Shown: piece by piece, positions 35,190 to 44,672 of the stretch
Position numbering within the stretch: position 1 is the stretch's first letter
Layout: the number at the start of each line of letters is the position of its first letter
DNA from: Flagellimonas_B algarum
Lineage (GTDB): Bacteria > Bacteroidota > Bacteroidia > Flavobacteriales > Flavobacteriaceae
DNA length: 64,000 nt
Assembly: GCF_040513375.1 (NCBI RefSeq)
Contig: NZ_JBEVTG010000002.1
Coordinates: 434,001-498,000, forward strand
Reading direction: 5' to 3'
The notes under the pieces: model-generated
What the model saw: only the letters and a program-made list of their open reading frames with translations
Told to the model about the DNA's origin: nothing
The model's database searches: none
Program-made: the position numbers and the translations under genes

Positions 35190-35926
35190 TTTTCGATGCT
35201 TAGCCCATGAGTGGGTAAGGTGTTCGAAAGATACACCAATATTTCCAATGCCGTAGGGGTATCGCCATGAATACAAAAGGTATCGGCCCGAATTGCCAAT
35301 TCAGTGCCCGCAATGGTCATTACCCTTCCATTTTTAGCCATGCGTACCATATGATCCAAGGCATTTCTTGGATCTTGAATCAAGGCGTTGGCTTTTTGGC
35401 GCGAAACCAGTTGTCCTTGGGCGGTATAGTTTCGATCGGCAAACACCTCATACGCCACCGTGACACCGTGTGATCCGCCTATTTCAGCTAGCACCGAACC
35501 ATAAGGTGCATAAAGTTTGACCCCATTTTTAAAAAAGGGACGAAGCGCCCGTAAATAGATCTCTGATAGTTCGCGATCGATGGCCATCGTATTGTATAAG
35601 GCCCCATGTGCTTTGATATGGTGCAATGGAATGTTTTCTTCGGAAAGTATTCGTGTAAAGGAATTCATCTGCTGTTGCAGGCTTTCGGTCAGCTCCTTTT
35701 CGGTGAGCTCCATCTGCTTTCTTCCAAAGTTTTCCTTATCAGGATACCCCGGATGTGCCCCGACCTTAACTTGATGTACTTTTGCCAAGCGGGCAATATC
35801 ACGCATGCTCTGTTCGTCACCGGCATGCCCGCCACAAGCGATATTGCAGGAACTGATCAATGGGAACAGATCGGCCTCATTGCCGACACCTTCCCCTACA
35901 TCACAATTGATATCCATATATTCCAT
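35186..35926 (-). CDS. pxpA: 5-oxoprolinase subunit A (LamB/YcsF family)
   Basis: A 246-residue member of the LamB/YcsF family with the conserved start DINCDVGEG, SCNIACGGHAGD, KVGAHPGYPD and FCIHGDTP near the end, matching the catalytic pocket of PxpA. It sits 5 bases after the Nramp-like gene and overlaps pxpB. ATG 35917 (MDINCDVGEG) is an equally good start. Confidence 0.95.
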   Translation of the reverse strand: MEYMDINCDVGEGVGNEADLFPLISSCNIACGGHAGDEQSMRDIARLAKVHQVKVGAHPGYPDKENFGRKQMELTEKELTESLQQQMNSFTRILSEENIPLHHIKAHGALYNTMAIDRELSEIYLRALRPFFKNGVKLYAPYGSVLAEIGGSHGVTVAYEVFADRNYTAQGQLVSRQKANALIQDPRNALDHMVRMAKNGRVMTIAGTELAIRADTFCIHGDTPTALEILVYLSNTLPTHGLSIEK

Positions 35927-35931
35927 ATGTA

Positions 35932-37125
35932 TTAGAATGCCCCGAGCACCTTCATGATGGTCCGCGCCCCTAGAAAGAGGACGAATAGTACAATCAATCC
36001 ACCGATCAGGTTTTGAAGCTTCGTATTTCCATAACCTTTCATGACCCCCGCTTTGTTCACCACAACGAGTAATAAGATGGCTACGACCGGCAAGAGGGTC
36101 CCGTTCGCGATTTGTGCCATTTTGATGATCTCAATCGGTTTGAAATCGAATGATAGCGAAAATAATCCGGCGAACAAGACCAGCATCCATACCGCGCGAA
36201 ATCGCCAATCCTTGATGCTGGCTTTCCATCCAAAACAACTGTTGGCCACATAGGCGGCCGCAAGTGGTGCCGTTATGGCCGAGGTGATACCGGCCGCGAA
36301 TAGTCCAATCCCCATAAAATACCTTGAAGAACTTCCGAAAAGGGGTTCCAAGGCTTTGGCGAGGTCAAGGGCCGAATTCACTTCGGTAGCGGGAATCGCC
36401 GCAGCGGCGATGATGATCGCCATGGAAACCACGCCCCCCAAAGCGATGGAAATCAAGGTGTCCCAAAGGGCGTATTTCAAATCAGAGGTCTTCTCCCATT
36501 TTTCATTGACCAAAGCCGCATGTAAAAACAAGTTGTACGGTACTACCGTGGTGCCGACCAGGGCGATTACGGTCAGTAGGTTGGCATCGGTGATCTTCGG
36601 TAGGAACATCCCTTCGATCATGGCCATGAGCTCTGGCCCCGTTAAGACCGCGGTAATCAGAAACGCCAAACTCATCAAGCCTACCAAAGCAACGAAAACC
36701 CGTTCTAGGAGTTTATAGGAACCTATAAACAACAACGCAAAAGCAATGGCCGTGATCACCCATGGGAAATACGCGGTATGTCGTTCGCCCAATAGGGCTT
36801 GTAAACCCAGCGTGCCCCCTCCGATATTGCCGCCTTCATAGGCAATATTGCCACCTACTATGGCCAGCAAAACAACAGCGAGTATGAGCATGCGTACCGC
36901 CTTATTATTGAATTGCCCGCGCATCACCTCGGCCAAGCCCTGCTTCGCCACGATCCCGACCCGCGACGCCATTTCTTGGAGCACCATGGTCGCCAAGATG
37001 GATAGGATCATGGCCCATAATAAGGAGTAGCCGAACCCTACCCCGGCCAAGGTACATGCAGTGACCGTTCCTGGGCCGATAAAAGCGGCCGCTACCAAAA
37101 TTCCAGGTCCTAGTTTCTTGAACAT
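35932..37125 (-). CDS. Nramp-fold transporter lacking the metal-binding motifs, first gene of the pxp operon
   Basis: A 397-residue, 11-helix protein of the Nramp (LeuT-fold) family, starting MFKKLGPGILVAAAFIGPGT. In metal-transporting Nramps, helix 1 carries DPGN and helix 6 carries MPH; both supply the metal ligands. Here helix 1 reads GPGT (about residues 17-20) and helix 6 reads VVPYNLFLHAAL (Met and His replaced by Val and Tyr). It is co-transcribed with pxpABC: its stop is 5 bases before pxpA. Together this suggests the cargo is not a divalent metal but perhaps 5-oxoproline or a related acid. Annotation as a metal transporter would be misleading. Confidence 0.85.
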   Translation of the reverse strand: MFKKLGPGILVAAAFIGPGTVTACTLAGVGFGYSLLWAMILSILATMVLQEMASRVGIVAKQGLAEVMRGQFNNKAVRMLILAVVLLAIVGGNIAYEGGNIGGGTLGLQALLGERHTAYFPWVITAIAFALLFIGSYKLLERVFVALVGLMSLAFLITAVLTGPELMAMIEGMFLPKITDANLLTVIALVGTTVVPYNLFLHAALVNEKWEKTSDLKYALWDTLISIALGGVVSMAIIIAAAAIPATEVNSALDLAKALEPLFGSSSRYFMGIGLFAAGITSAITAPLAAAYVANSCFGWKASIKDWRFRAVWMLVLFAGLFSLSFDFKPIEIIKMAQIANGTLLPVVAILLLVVVNKAGVMKGYGNTKLQNLIGGLIVLFVLFLGARTIMKVLGAF

Positions 37126-37172
37126 CTTATTTTTTTCACCACAAAAAATAACACTTTCCCAACAATGCGATT

Positions 37173-37207
37173 TGCATTTCGTCTAAAAAAGTGCATTTCA
37201 TCTAAAA
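37173..37207. repeat. Tandem direct repeat upstream of the pxp operon
   Basis: TGCATTTCGTCTAAAA (37173-37188) and TGCATTTCATCTAAAA (37192-37207) match at 15 of 16 positions with a 19-base period, about two helical turns. A weaker third copy starts at 37214 (TGCCGTTCATCGAA). They lie 48-100 bases upstream of the Nramp-like start and before the divergent gene at 37301, a good position for a regulator binding site. Confidence 0.55.
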
Positions 37208-37300
37208 GTGGGGTGCCGTTCATCGAATGCGCATACGATTTGAATTTTACGCCAGTTATAATAGTCCCAAATCTTAGAATAGACCAAACTTAACTGATTA

Positions 37301-37744
37301 ATGACGTGTAAAGACTGCGAAAAGCATATTGGCAAAGAGGAAAACGAACACTCCAAATCGACCTTAGGCGTTCCGTTGTGTGAACGGCACACCAAACTCA
37401 TCAAGAAAGTCATTTTGGAGAACGGTACCTCTCTCGAGACCATTCAACTATACTACGCCCTCAAAGAAGCCGGGGCCAACCCCATGCTCGAATGGTGGGA
37501 TGGCACCAAATCGATCGATATCGCCATATCAAGGGTGAAATTGAACATCGAAATCGACACCGAATACCAAATGATCACCCACGAACAGGCGATCCTTGAT
37601 CTTGAAGAGGCGATGCATTCATTCAAGAACGGTTTTACGACGATCCGAATTCCGCATATCGTGGTGAAGTATTACCTGAACGATACCGTAAAAAACATCC
37701 TCGGAATCATTCAAGGCCTTAAAGCCAACTTAAAAGTGATCTAA
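37301..37744 (+). CDS. Zinc-ribbon / PD-(D/E)XK nuclease-like protein
   Basis: A 147-residue protein with an N-terminal metal-binding patch (CKDCEKHIG then LCERHTK, Cys/His pairs about 20 residues apart) followed by a region with the pattern of small restriction-like nucleases: KSIDIAISRVKLNIEIDTEYQ supplies Asp and E-x-D-like residues, and FKNGFTTIRIPHIVVKYYLND the final strand. This resembles DUF559-like endonuclease folds. The activity is untested and the catalytic Lys is not certain. It is divergent from the Nramp/pxp operon and stands alone. Confidence 0.6.
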   Translation: MTCKDCEKHIGKEENEHSKSTLGVPLCERHTKLIKKVILENGTSLETIQLYYALKEAGANPMLEWWDGTKSIDIAISRVKLNIEIDTEYQMITHEQAILDLEEAMHSFKNGFTTIRIPHIVVKYYLNDTVKNILGIIQGLKANLKVI

Positions 37745-37807
37745 CATCCTTATCACGAATTCCATTTATTAGTATCTTTCGACCAGAACAAAAAATGCCT
37801 CTGGTCT

Positions 37808-39979
37808 ATGGATAAGAATAAGGCCCTCTCCAAAAAATGGTGGAAGGTGGCGCAATACTTGGCTGGGTATCTAGTCGCCGCGTGGACCTTCTTACAATTT
37901 TTGGAGTGGATTTTGAACCGCTATCAAATCTCACCCCATTGGGTCGATATCTTTTTGTGGTTCTTCGTAGGCATTATCCCTTCCTTGATCATTTACCTTT
38001 TTCACCAAGATCGGATCAACCAGCGGATTTTGAAATTGCGGGAGAAAATCATTTTCCCCATCAATGTCATTTTGGTATTCATCGGCCTATACTTCGGTTT
38101 CGGCACCACCGACCTAGGGGCCACAACCAAAGAAATCGCCTATGTCGATGCCCTAGGTGAAATGAACCAGACTACCATTACCAAAGAAGAGTTCAGGACC
38201 GAGGTCCCTATCTACAATTTCCAACAGCTGAACGAGAACGACGAGCTCAAATGGATGGGCGAAGGCATCTCGGAATTGCTCTACTACGATTTACTACAAG
38301 ACAAGAACATCACCCCTAGCTTGAATTGGGCACGCAGCACGGCCGATAAGGTGTTGGAGGCCAGTGTTGCCGCCTCGATCTATGTTGATGGCACCTATGA
38401 AAAAAACGGGGATACCTATACCATTGAAACCAAAATAAGAAATAGCAAAAACGGCAATATCAAAGAAAGCCAAACCTTTACCGGCGAAGATTTCTTAGAT
38501 CTGATCGATGAGGTCAGCGTTTATGTCAGGGGGGCGATCGCCCTTCCTGAAGGGGACCGGATGCAGTACTTGGATCTTAGTATCAAAGAATTCGTGAGCA
38601 CTTCCTTACCGGCCATCAAAAATTTCGTGTATTCCAATTTTGAGGAAGCCATTGCCCAAGATAGTACCTTCGCCCTAGCCTACCTTAAAAATTCACGGAG
38701 GGACATTCGTTACAGTCGTGGAAAAATCGATGAGCAGGCCTTGGCCGATAAGGCCTATCAATACCGCGAGCGTCTGCCGTACGACCTTCGCATGGAAGCC
38801 ATGGCCAATAAGTATTTGGCATACAATCAATTTGATAAGGCGAAAGAATTGGTCGAGATGCAATTGGAAATCTCCCCCCAAAACCAATCGTTGAACAACA
38901 TCCTTTACGGTATTTATGGAGAGACCAAGGATGCCCAAAGTTTTTATGACACCGCACTGAAACGATTTAGCGCTTCAAAAAGCTTCTACAATATCGAAAA
39001 CATCGCCGACGCCACCCTAGTCATCGGGGACTATGACGATTACCTCAGGATGGTCAATTTGTACATCAAGTTGAATCCAGGTAACAATTTCATTTTCCCG
39101 TTTTCCTTACCCCCGTTGATTTTAAAGGGGGATGAAAAGGCCGCGCGCAACACGTACGATAAGGTACGCTTGGTGCATCCGAACCAAGACAATATCAACA
39201 AAGCGTTTGAACCCGCCATTGATTTTATGGCCAAGGGAAAGGTCGACCAAGATTATTTGAATTCATTTGTCGGGGTGTACCGTTCCCATCAAAGTGAGGC
39301 CACCGTAGACCTTTGGGTAGACGATGATCGTTTGTTGAATTATTATTCGAATCAAAAGATCCGGATCATGATGCCTTCGGGCGATGCCGAAATGGTCATT
39401 GGGGAACCCAACCAATACAGCGCCTTTTACAGCTTTAAAAAAGACGATTCCGGCGAATTTTATTGTGCGAAGGTCGACGAGAACTACGATAATACCACCA
39501 TTCCCTATTGGATTTGGAAATTAGACGACACCATTATCGAAGCCGAGGAATTGTTACAGCAAGGCGATTATGAAAAAGCCGAGCTTGCCTATGATGCCGC
39601 GATTAACGCAAACCCGAACCACTATTATTTGAAATATGCCCTACAGCATATCCAATATGTAAAGGACAAGGATTCGACCCAGCTGATCGAGCAATACAAC
39701 AAGGTAGTCGGCACCTATTCGAAAGAAGGGGTCGAAAACACCCGAAAGCTCTTCGTCAAGGACGGCAAGCTGATGTACAAGCGTTCGGGAATTCCCAGTA
39801 AGCAGCTTTTCCCTATTTCTGAAAATCGGTATTTGACCTTATCATCGTACCGTTTGCATTTCGAATTCGAGTTTGAAGGGGATGAGGCCGTGGCGAGTTT
39901 TTCGTGGGTGTACGATCCTGAAAAAGGGGAATGGGAAAACTATGGGGCCGAATTGAACTACCTCTACAAAGAGCGTTAG
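37808..39979 (+). CDS. Membrane protein with TolB_N-like region and TPR repeats
   Basis: The 723-residue protein has three N-terminal membrane helices (about 13-32, 45-65, 78-98), an extracytoplasmic domain (about 105-235) resembling the N-terminal TolB/FlgO-like sandwich (ELKWMGEGISELLYYDLLQ; YTIETKIRNSKNGNIKESQTFTG), then a long TPR-type helical array and a C-terminal region of beta character. The architecture matches the membrane-TPR half of Bacteroidota adenylate cyclase-like regulators, but no cyclase domain or DNA-binding domain is present here. It is monocistronic, converging on yifB. Confidence 0.7.
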   Translation: MDKNKALSKKWWKVAQYLAGYLVAAWTFLQFLEWILNRYQISPHWVDIFLWFFVGIIPSLIIYLFHQDRINQRILKLREKIIFPINVILVFIGLYFGFGTTDLGATTKEIAYVDALGEMNQTTITKEEFRTEVPIYNFQQLNENDELKWMGEGISELLYYDLLQDKNITPSLNWARSTADKVLEASVAASIYVDGTYEKNGDTYTIETKIRNSKNGNIKESQTFTGEDFLDLIDEVSVYVRGAIALPEGDRMQYLDLSIKEFVSTSLPAIKNFVYSNFEEAIAQDSTFALAYLKNSRRDIRYSRGKIDEQALADKAYQYRERLPYDLRMEAMANKYLAYNQFDKAKELVEMQLEISPQNQSLNNILYGIYGETKDAQSFYDTALKRFSASKSFYNIENIADATLVIGDYDDYLRMVNLYIKLNPGNNFIFPFSLPPLILKGDEKAARNTYDKVRLVHPNQDNINKAFEPAIDFMAKGKVDQDYLNSFVGVYRSHQSEATVDLWVDDDRLLNYYSNQKIRIMMPSGDAEMVIGEPNQYSAFYSFKKDDSGEFYCAKVDENYDNTTIPYWIWKLDDTIIEAEELLQQGDYEKAELAYDAAINANPNHYYLKYALQHIQYVKDKDSTQLIEQYNKVVGTYSKEGVENTRKLFVKDGKLMYKRSGIPSKQLFPISENRYLTLSSYRLHFEFEFEGDEAVASFSWVYDPEKGEWENYGAELNYLYKER

Positions 39980-40015
39980 TCGGTCAGTACCTGTTTTTTG
40001 TTTGGTTTTATGAAA

Positions 40016-41551
40016 TCACCCCATCCAGCCTTCCCGATCGAGACTGCGGTATTGGATGGCTTCCGCGATATGTCGGTTTTTTATGTGGTGCTCGGCCTCC
40101 AGATCAGCAATGGTGCGTGCCACCTTTAGGATCCGGTCATAGGCCCTGGCAGACAGTCCCAGACGATCCATTGCTTGTTTAAGGAGTTGTTTGCCCGCAG
40201 CTTCCAACCCACAATAGGTCCGTAATTGTTTGCTGTTCATTTGGGCATTGTAGTGGATATGCTCCAATGATCCGAACCGATCATGCTGTATGTTGCGTGC
40301 TGCCATAACCCGTTTTCGAATTTCATGGCTGGTCTCCCCTTTTCGCGATTCGGACAGCTTTTCAAAAGGCACAGGGGTGACCTCGATATGCAGATCGATC
40401 CTGTCAAGCAGCGGACCCGAAATGCGCGAAAGATAGCGGTGCATCGCTAATGAAGACGCCGCATTGGCCTTATCCGGCTCATGAAAGTACCCACTGGGAC
40501 TCGGGTTCATGCTGGCAACCAACATAAAACTACTGGGGTAGGTTACGGTGAATTTGGCTCTTGAAATGGTAACTTCCCGATCTTCTAGGGGTTGTCGCAT
40601 GACTTCCAAGACCTTGCGTTCGAATTCCGGAAGCTCATCGAGGAACAGCACCCCATTATGGGCCAGGGAAATCTCACCGGGCTGTGGATAACTACCCCCT
40701 CCTACCAAGGCGACCGCACTACTGGTGTGGTGGGGATTTCGGAAAGGCCGCTCCCCTAGCAAGCCGGAATTCTTGACCTTGCCGACCACACTATGGATTT
40801 TCGTCGTTTCCAAAGCTTCTTGCAAGCTCATGGGTGGTAAGATGGAAGGCATGCGCTTTGCCAACATGGTCTTACCAGCCCCTGGTGGTCCGATCAGTAG
40901 TATGTTATGTCCGCCGGCTGCAGCGATCTCCATACAACGTTTGATTCCCTCCTGCCCTTTGACATCTGCGAAATCCAAATCGGTTTGCGGGTTACTCCCC
41001 CCTGTTTGAATCCCTTCCCATGGCTGTTCTTGGCGCAACCCTTGACCACTTTCAAAAAATTCAATGACCGATGCGATGTTATCGGCGCCATATACGTTCA
41101 ACCCCTGCACCACAGCAGCCTCCTTTGCATTGGATGCTGGAAGGATAAAGCCTTTAAACCCTTCTGATTTGGCTTGGACAGCAATAGGCAACGCGCCTTT
41201 GACGGGCTGCAAGGTGCCGTCTAAGGATAATTCACCCATGATTACATAATCGGCGATATCTGGAGCGCGAATTTGTTCGGAGGCCGATAAGATTCCCAAA
41301 GCCAAAGTAAGGTCGTAGGCAGAACCTTCCTTGCGCAAGTCTGCCGGCGCCATGTTGATAGTGATTTTCTTGCCGGGAATGCGGTATCCGTTATTGGCCA
41401 GCGCCGCGGCAATGCGGAAGTTACTTTCCTTGATGGCATTATCGGGCAAACCGACCAAATGGTAGCCGATTCCTTTGTCGACATTGACCTCAACCACAAT
41501 GGTAGTGGCCTCCACGCCGAAAACAGCGCTGCCATGCACTTTGGTGAGCAT
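40016..41551 (-). CDS. YifB/ComM-family Mg chelatase-like AAA ATPase
   Basis: A 511-residue AAA+ protein of the YifB/ComM family. It has an N-terminal Lon-like domain (MLTKVHGSAVFGVEATTIVVEV), Walker A LLIGPPGAGKTMLAKRMP, Walker B NGVLFLDELPEF, an AAA Arg finger region, and a C-terminal helical domain (AYDRILKVARTIADLE). ComM is a helicase for branch migration in natural transformation in other bacteria. It lies 36 bases downstream of the MG2-like gene and may be read from that operon, or have its own promoter. Confidence 0.92.
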   Translation of the reverse strand: MLTKVHGSAVFGVEATTIVVEVNVDKGIGYHLVGLPDNAIKESNFRIAAALANNGYRIPGKKITINMAPADLRKEGSAYDLTLALGILSASEQIRAPDIADYVIMGELSLDGTLQPVKGALPIAVQAKSEGFKGFILPASNAKEAAVVQGLNVYGADNIASVIEFFESGQGLRQEQPWEGIQTGGSNPQTDLDFADVKGQEGIKRCMEIAAAGGHNILLIGPPGAGKTMLAKRMPSILPPMSLQEALETTKIHSVVGKVKNSGLLGERPFRNPHHTSSAVALVGGGSYPQPGEISLAHNGVLFLDELPEFERKVLEVMRQPLEDREVTISRAKFTVTYPSSFMLVASMNPSPSGYFHEPDKANAASSLAMHRYLSRISGPLLDRIDLHIEVTPVPFEKLSESRKGETSHEIRKRVMAARNIQHDRFGSLEHIHYNAQMNSKQLRTYCGLEAAGKQLLKQAMDRLGLSARAYDRILKVARTIADLEAEHHIKNRHIAEAIQYRSLDREGWMG

Positions 41552-41587
41552 ACCTTCTTTTTATGCCCAAATGTAGGTGTGGGTACT

Positions 41588-43333
41588 CTAATTAACTGCG
41601 ATGGTTTTGCGCAACGACACCGGCTTGCCATACGAGGTAAAGCCTTCCAAAATGATTTCGAACTCACCCGAAACGTCAGACGTGAAGAACTCGAATTGCA
41701 ATTCGGTGCCATCCAAATTCACGAAAGGCTCCCAGAGCAACACATTGCGGTAATCCGGTATATTTGATTCGCTACCGTCAACCGTATTGAATTGCTGCCT
41801 GAAATAGTTCTTGCGCGGCATAGGCAATTCCAATGCGCTCGAAACGGAGTTCTTGTTGGTATAAGTCTCGTAAAAATCACCGTCAAACGTCTCGATGGCC
41901 ACCAAACCTTGGTAGGGCGTCGAACCTAAGGCCAATTCATCGCGCAACACCTTAATGGTCTTGATATTGCGGGCATCGAATTCCTTGATCGATTCGTGGT
42001 TCGGGATAAAGACCCCGTCGATCAATACGATGGCCTGGTAATCGTTATAGGGTTCGTTGAATTTTTCGAATTCCTGGGCTACCCGAATATAGTCGTTGCC
42101 CTTGCCCCCATTGCGATAACCGACGGTGTTCAAGATTTCGATCAAGGTTTCTTCCAAGGTCGGAAAACGGGTATACTCATCGAGTACGAAGACTTCGGGA
42201 ATACCGCCGTCAAAGACATCGATCTCTTCTTTGGGCAAGATGGAATCGGGCTTGACACTAAAGAAGCCGTTTTCGATTTGATTGTACACGCTGCGTTGTC
42301 GAATGGCGTCACCTTGGTTTTCGTCCAATAGAAAGGATCCGAACTCCAGTTGGGAAAAATCAAGGCCTTTTTGTTTTTTGAGATCGACCGTATAGTCCCC
42401 CTCTTCGAGTACCTGAACGATGCTACTGGGGTTTTTATAGTCTTTTCGGATATAGGTGTAAAAATGTCCGGTCTCGTCGGTGATCGCACTTTTCAACAAA
42501 TGCTCTTTACCGGGGATCGAGACGATTACGGTCTTATCAACCGCTGCATTACCGGCTGCATCGGTCAATTGTCCAAAAAACAGTTCCCCCCGTTGTTCCG
42601 GTAAGAAAATCGCATCGCCCACGCCTTGCTTGATCGTTTTATCCGCATTGAGATAGGCGTTGGCATAGGTAGCCGCCGACATGTTCGGCCGCTCCCCCAA
42701 TCCATCTTTTTTCCGGACCAAAATGGAATAATTGCCATGACCGAGATTGCCTTTGTAATTTCTTAATTGCAAGGTGGCTTTGGTACGGTTCGACAACGTC
42801 GATTGCCCCAACTGTACCTCAAGGAGGTCTTGACCCGAAGGCTCGAAAGCGGGTACAGCCTGACTGGCTGCCTCGGCTTGTTCGGGCAATAAGGCCGATT
42901 GATCGACCATATATGGATTGATAATGGTCACATCGTCTTGGAACAGCTGATCCACCCCTCCGTTCTTCATCCATTGGGTATAGGCCACTAATTTGTAATT
43001 ACCGGAAGGCACTGTGGTATTCACGAAAAAATCACCGGTACCCATCCCCTTTTCCAATTTGATCTTGTGCTCGAACACCACTTGCCCTTGGCTATCGATC
43101 AAGTTGACATAGGCCATGGAACTGATGCGGCTCAAACGATTGGTCTGGGTGTTTTGGCAATAGATTTTGTAATAGAGGTATTCGCCCGAAAAGATCACCG
43201 GAGCGGAATGATGCACATATACCTTTTCTTGGGCGACCTTGCGCAAGTTCAATAATTCGCTTCCATCTTTGACCGTGTATTGGGCGTGGGCCCACAGGGT
43301 ACATAGCATTGCGACAAAAAGTACTTTCTTCAT
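41588..43333 (-). CDS. Secreted MG2-domain protein with TonB-plug-like region
   Basis: The 581-residue protein has a signal peptide (MKKVLFVAMLCTLWAHAQ) and an alpha-2-macroglobulin MG2-like domain (about 30-135; EKVYVHHSAPVIFSGEYLYYKIY). More beta domains follow, and after about residue 365 there is a segment resembling a TonB-receptor plug: FVLDEYTRFPTLEETLIEILN then YQAIVLIDGVFIPNHESIKEFDARNIKTIKV. No beta-barrel follows, so it is not a receptor itself. It ends the TonB-receptor/DUF4249 operon, 10 bases after the third DUF4249 gene, suggesting an envelope partner of that system. Confidence 0.78.
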   Translation of the reverse strand: MKKVLFVAMLCTLWAHAQYTVKDGSELLNLRKVAQEKVYVHHSAPVIFSGEYLYYKIYCQNTQTNRLSRISSMAYVNLIDSQGQVVFEHKIKLEKGMGTGDFFVNTTVPSGNYKLVAYTQWMKNGGVDQLFQDDVTIINPYMVDQSALLPEQAEAASQAVPAFEPSGQDLLEVQLGQSTLSNRTKATLQLRNYKGNLGHGNYSILVRKKDGLGERPNMSAATYANAYLNADKTIKQGVGDAIFLPEQRGELFFGQLTDAAGNAAVDKTVIVSIPGKEHLLKSAITDETGHFYTYIRKDYKNPSSIVQVLEEGDYTVDLKKQKGLDFSQLEFGSFLLDENQGDAIRQRSVYNQIENGFFSVKPDSILPKEEIDVFDGGIPEVFVLDEYTRFPTLEETLIEILNTVGYRNGGKGNDYIRVAQEFEKFNEPYNDYQAIVLIDGVFIPNHESIKEFDARNIKTIKVLRDELALGSTPYQGLVAIETFDGDFYETYTNKNSVSSALELPMPRKNYFRQQFNTVDGSESNIPDYRNVLLWEPFVNLDGTELQFEFFTSDVSGEFEIILEGFTSYGKPVSLRKTIAVN

Positions 43334-43343
43334 ATGACTTAAA

Positions 43344-44672
43344 TTATTCCACCCAAAAATCAGGTACTACATTACTTCCTATAACCGTACAATCCCCGCA
43401 AATACGCGGTGTAACGAAATACGGGCCTTGGCATATGGCCGGATTGTCGTTTTCGCTGACATATTCGATCAACCCCAATTTGATACGTTCGACCAGCGGT
43501 TGGGCGCAGCCCCCGTTCGGCGGAATTTCACCGTCCAATTCAGGGTCGAGTAATACTGGGCTCAACAGCCGGTCGCAATTGAATTCGGTATCGAAAAAAG
43601 GGGGTAACGGTTCGTTGGGATAAAAATCGGTATAGTTGAAAAACAAACGTTGTGAACTTTCGGAAACCACTTCGAACAGACCGATGACATCGTCAGTACC
43701 GGTGGTATTGGTGACATTGCCCTCTATTTTTCCGGGTTGCACCTGACTGAACAGACTTTCACTACTTGAAAAGTTGGCCAAGCGCTCGTAAAAGCCAAAG
43801 GCTTCTTGCGACAAGACCGACTGCTTCACCAAAATGCTGTACCGATGTGCGATAATGGGATTGTCGTTCGCCAAAAACCGCACGCGGTTCCTTTCGATCG
43901 TATTGCCCTCCAACAGTTCGGTCTCGTTCAGCAACAAAGTGGTCGACAGATCGGTGCGAAAACACACCCGCTCTTCCTGTGCCCTCGGTACGGTGGTCAC
44001 CACTGGGGGTATGCCAATCGCCGGATTGCCCTCACTGATGATCTCGAACTCCAAGGGCGTCCAATTCGGGGCAATGATCTTGTAGGTTTCCTCGTAGGAA
44101 TATCGGATTTGGGTATTCTCGTTGGCGTCGGTGGTCGCATCGATAAAGATGCCGATACCTTCTTGACCGCTGCCGTTGACCACCCTTTCGGCATATACCC
44201 GGTCGATCCGGGCCGTTTGGGTCTGGGCTTCGGTAGCCGCATTGTATCGTTCCCCATCATCGGTGGTCACCTGCAATTCATACGAACTGCCTGCCAAAGC
44301 CGCAAAAGGCTGTAAAGAGGCGTAACTGCCCGGTTCGACTTCTTGGAACCGGTACATCCGACCCGTGGCATCCGTTATTTCAACTATGGCATTCGATTCC
44401 ACATCGGTTCCTAAACCATTTTCAACAATAAAAGGGGTATTGGCACTGAACAAGGCATCTTCAGCAACGTTTACGGTACTATCACTTTCAATTTGCAACA
44501 TCCTACTGATGAATACCCATTGGGTCTCGACATTGTCGGTAATCGATGCTTCGACGACCAAGGTCCCAACGGACGAATCGCCCACTTCATCGCCGGAGCT
44601 CAAGTTCGCCGGCTCAACACAGGCCGACATACATAAGCAATAGCAAATACTATGAAGCATCGTTTTTTTCAT
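43344..44672 (-). CDS. DUF4249 lipoprotein (third tandem copy)
   Basis: A 442-residue outer-membrane lipoprotein with a short signal (MKKTMLHSICYCLCMSAC). The DUF4249 core is the same as its two upstream neighbours: VVEASITDNVETQWVFISR, an EETYKIIAPNWTPLEF segment, and the ending GDCTVIGSNVVPDFWVE. ATG 44672 overlaps the preceding stop (ATGA). DUF4249 proteins normally accompany one TonB receptor and are thought to help substrate capture; three in tandem is unusual. Confidence 0.88.
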   Translation of the reverse strand: MKKTMLHSICYCLCMSACVEPANLSSGDEVGDSSVGTLVVEASITDNVETQWVFISRMLQIESDSTVNVAEDALFSANTPFIVENGLGTDVESNAIVEITDATGRMYRFQEVEPGSYASLQPFAALAGSSYELQVTTDDGERYNAATEAQTQTARIDRVYAERVVNGSGQEGIGIFIDATTDANENTQIRYSYEETYKIIAPNWTPLEFEIISEGNPAIGIPPVVTTVPRAQEERVCFRTDLSTTLLLNETELLEGNTIERNRVRFLANDNPIIAHRYSILVKQSVLSQEAFGFYERLANFSSSESLFSQVQPGKIEGNVTNTTGTDDVIGLFEVVSESSQRLFFNYTDFYPNEPLPPFFDTEFNCDRLLSPVLLDPELDGEIPPNGGCAQPLVERIKLGLIEYVSENDNPAICQGPYFVTPRICGDCTVIGSNVVPDFWVE

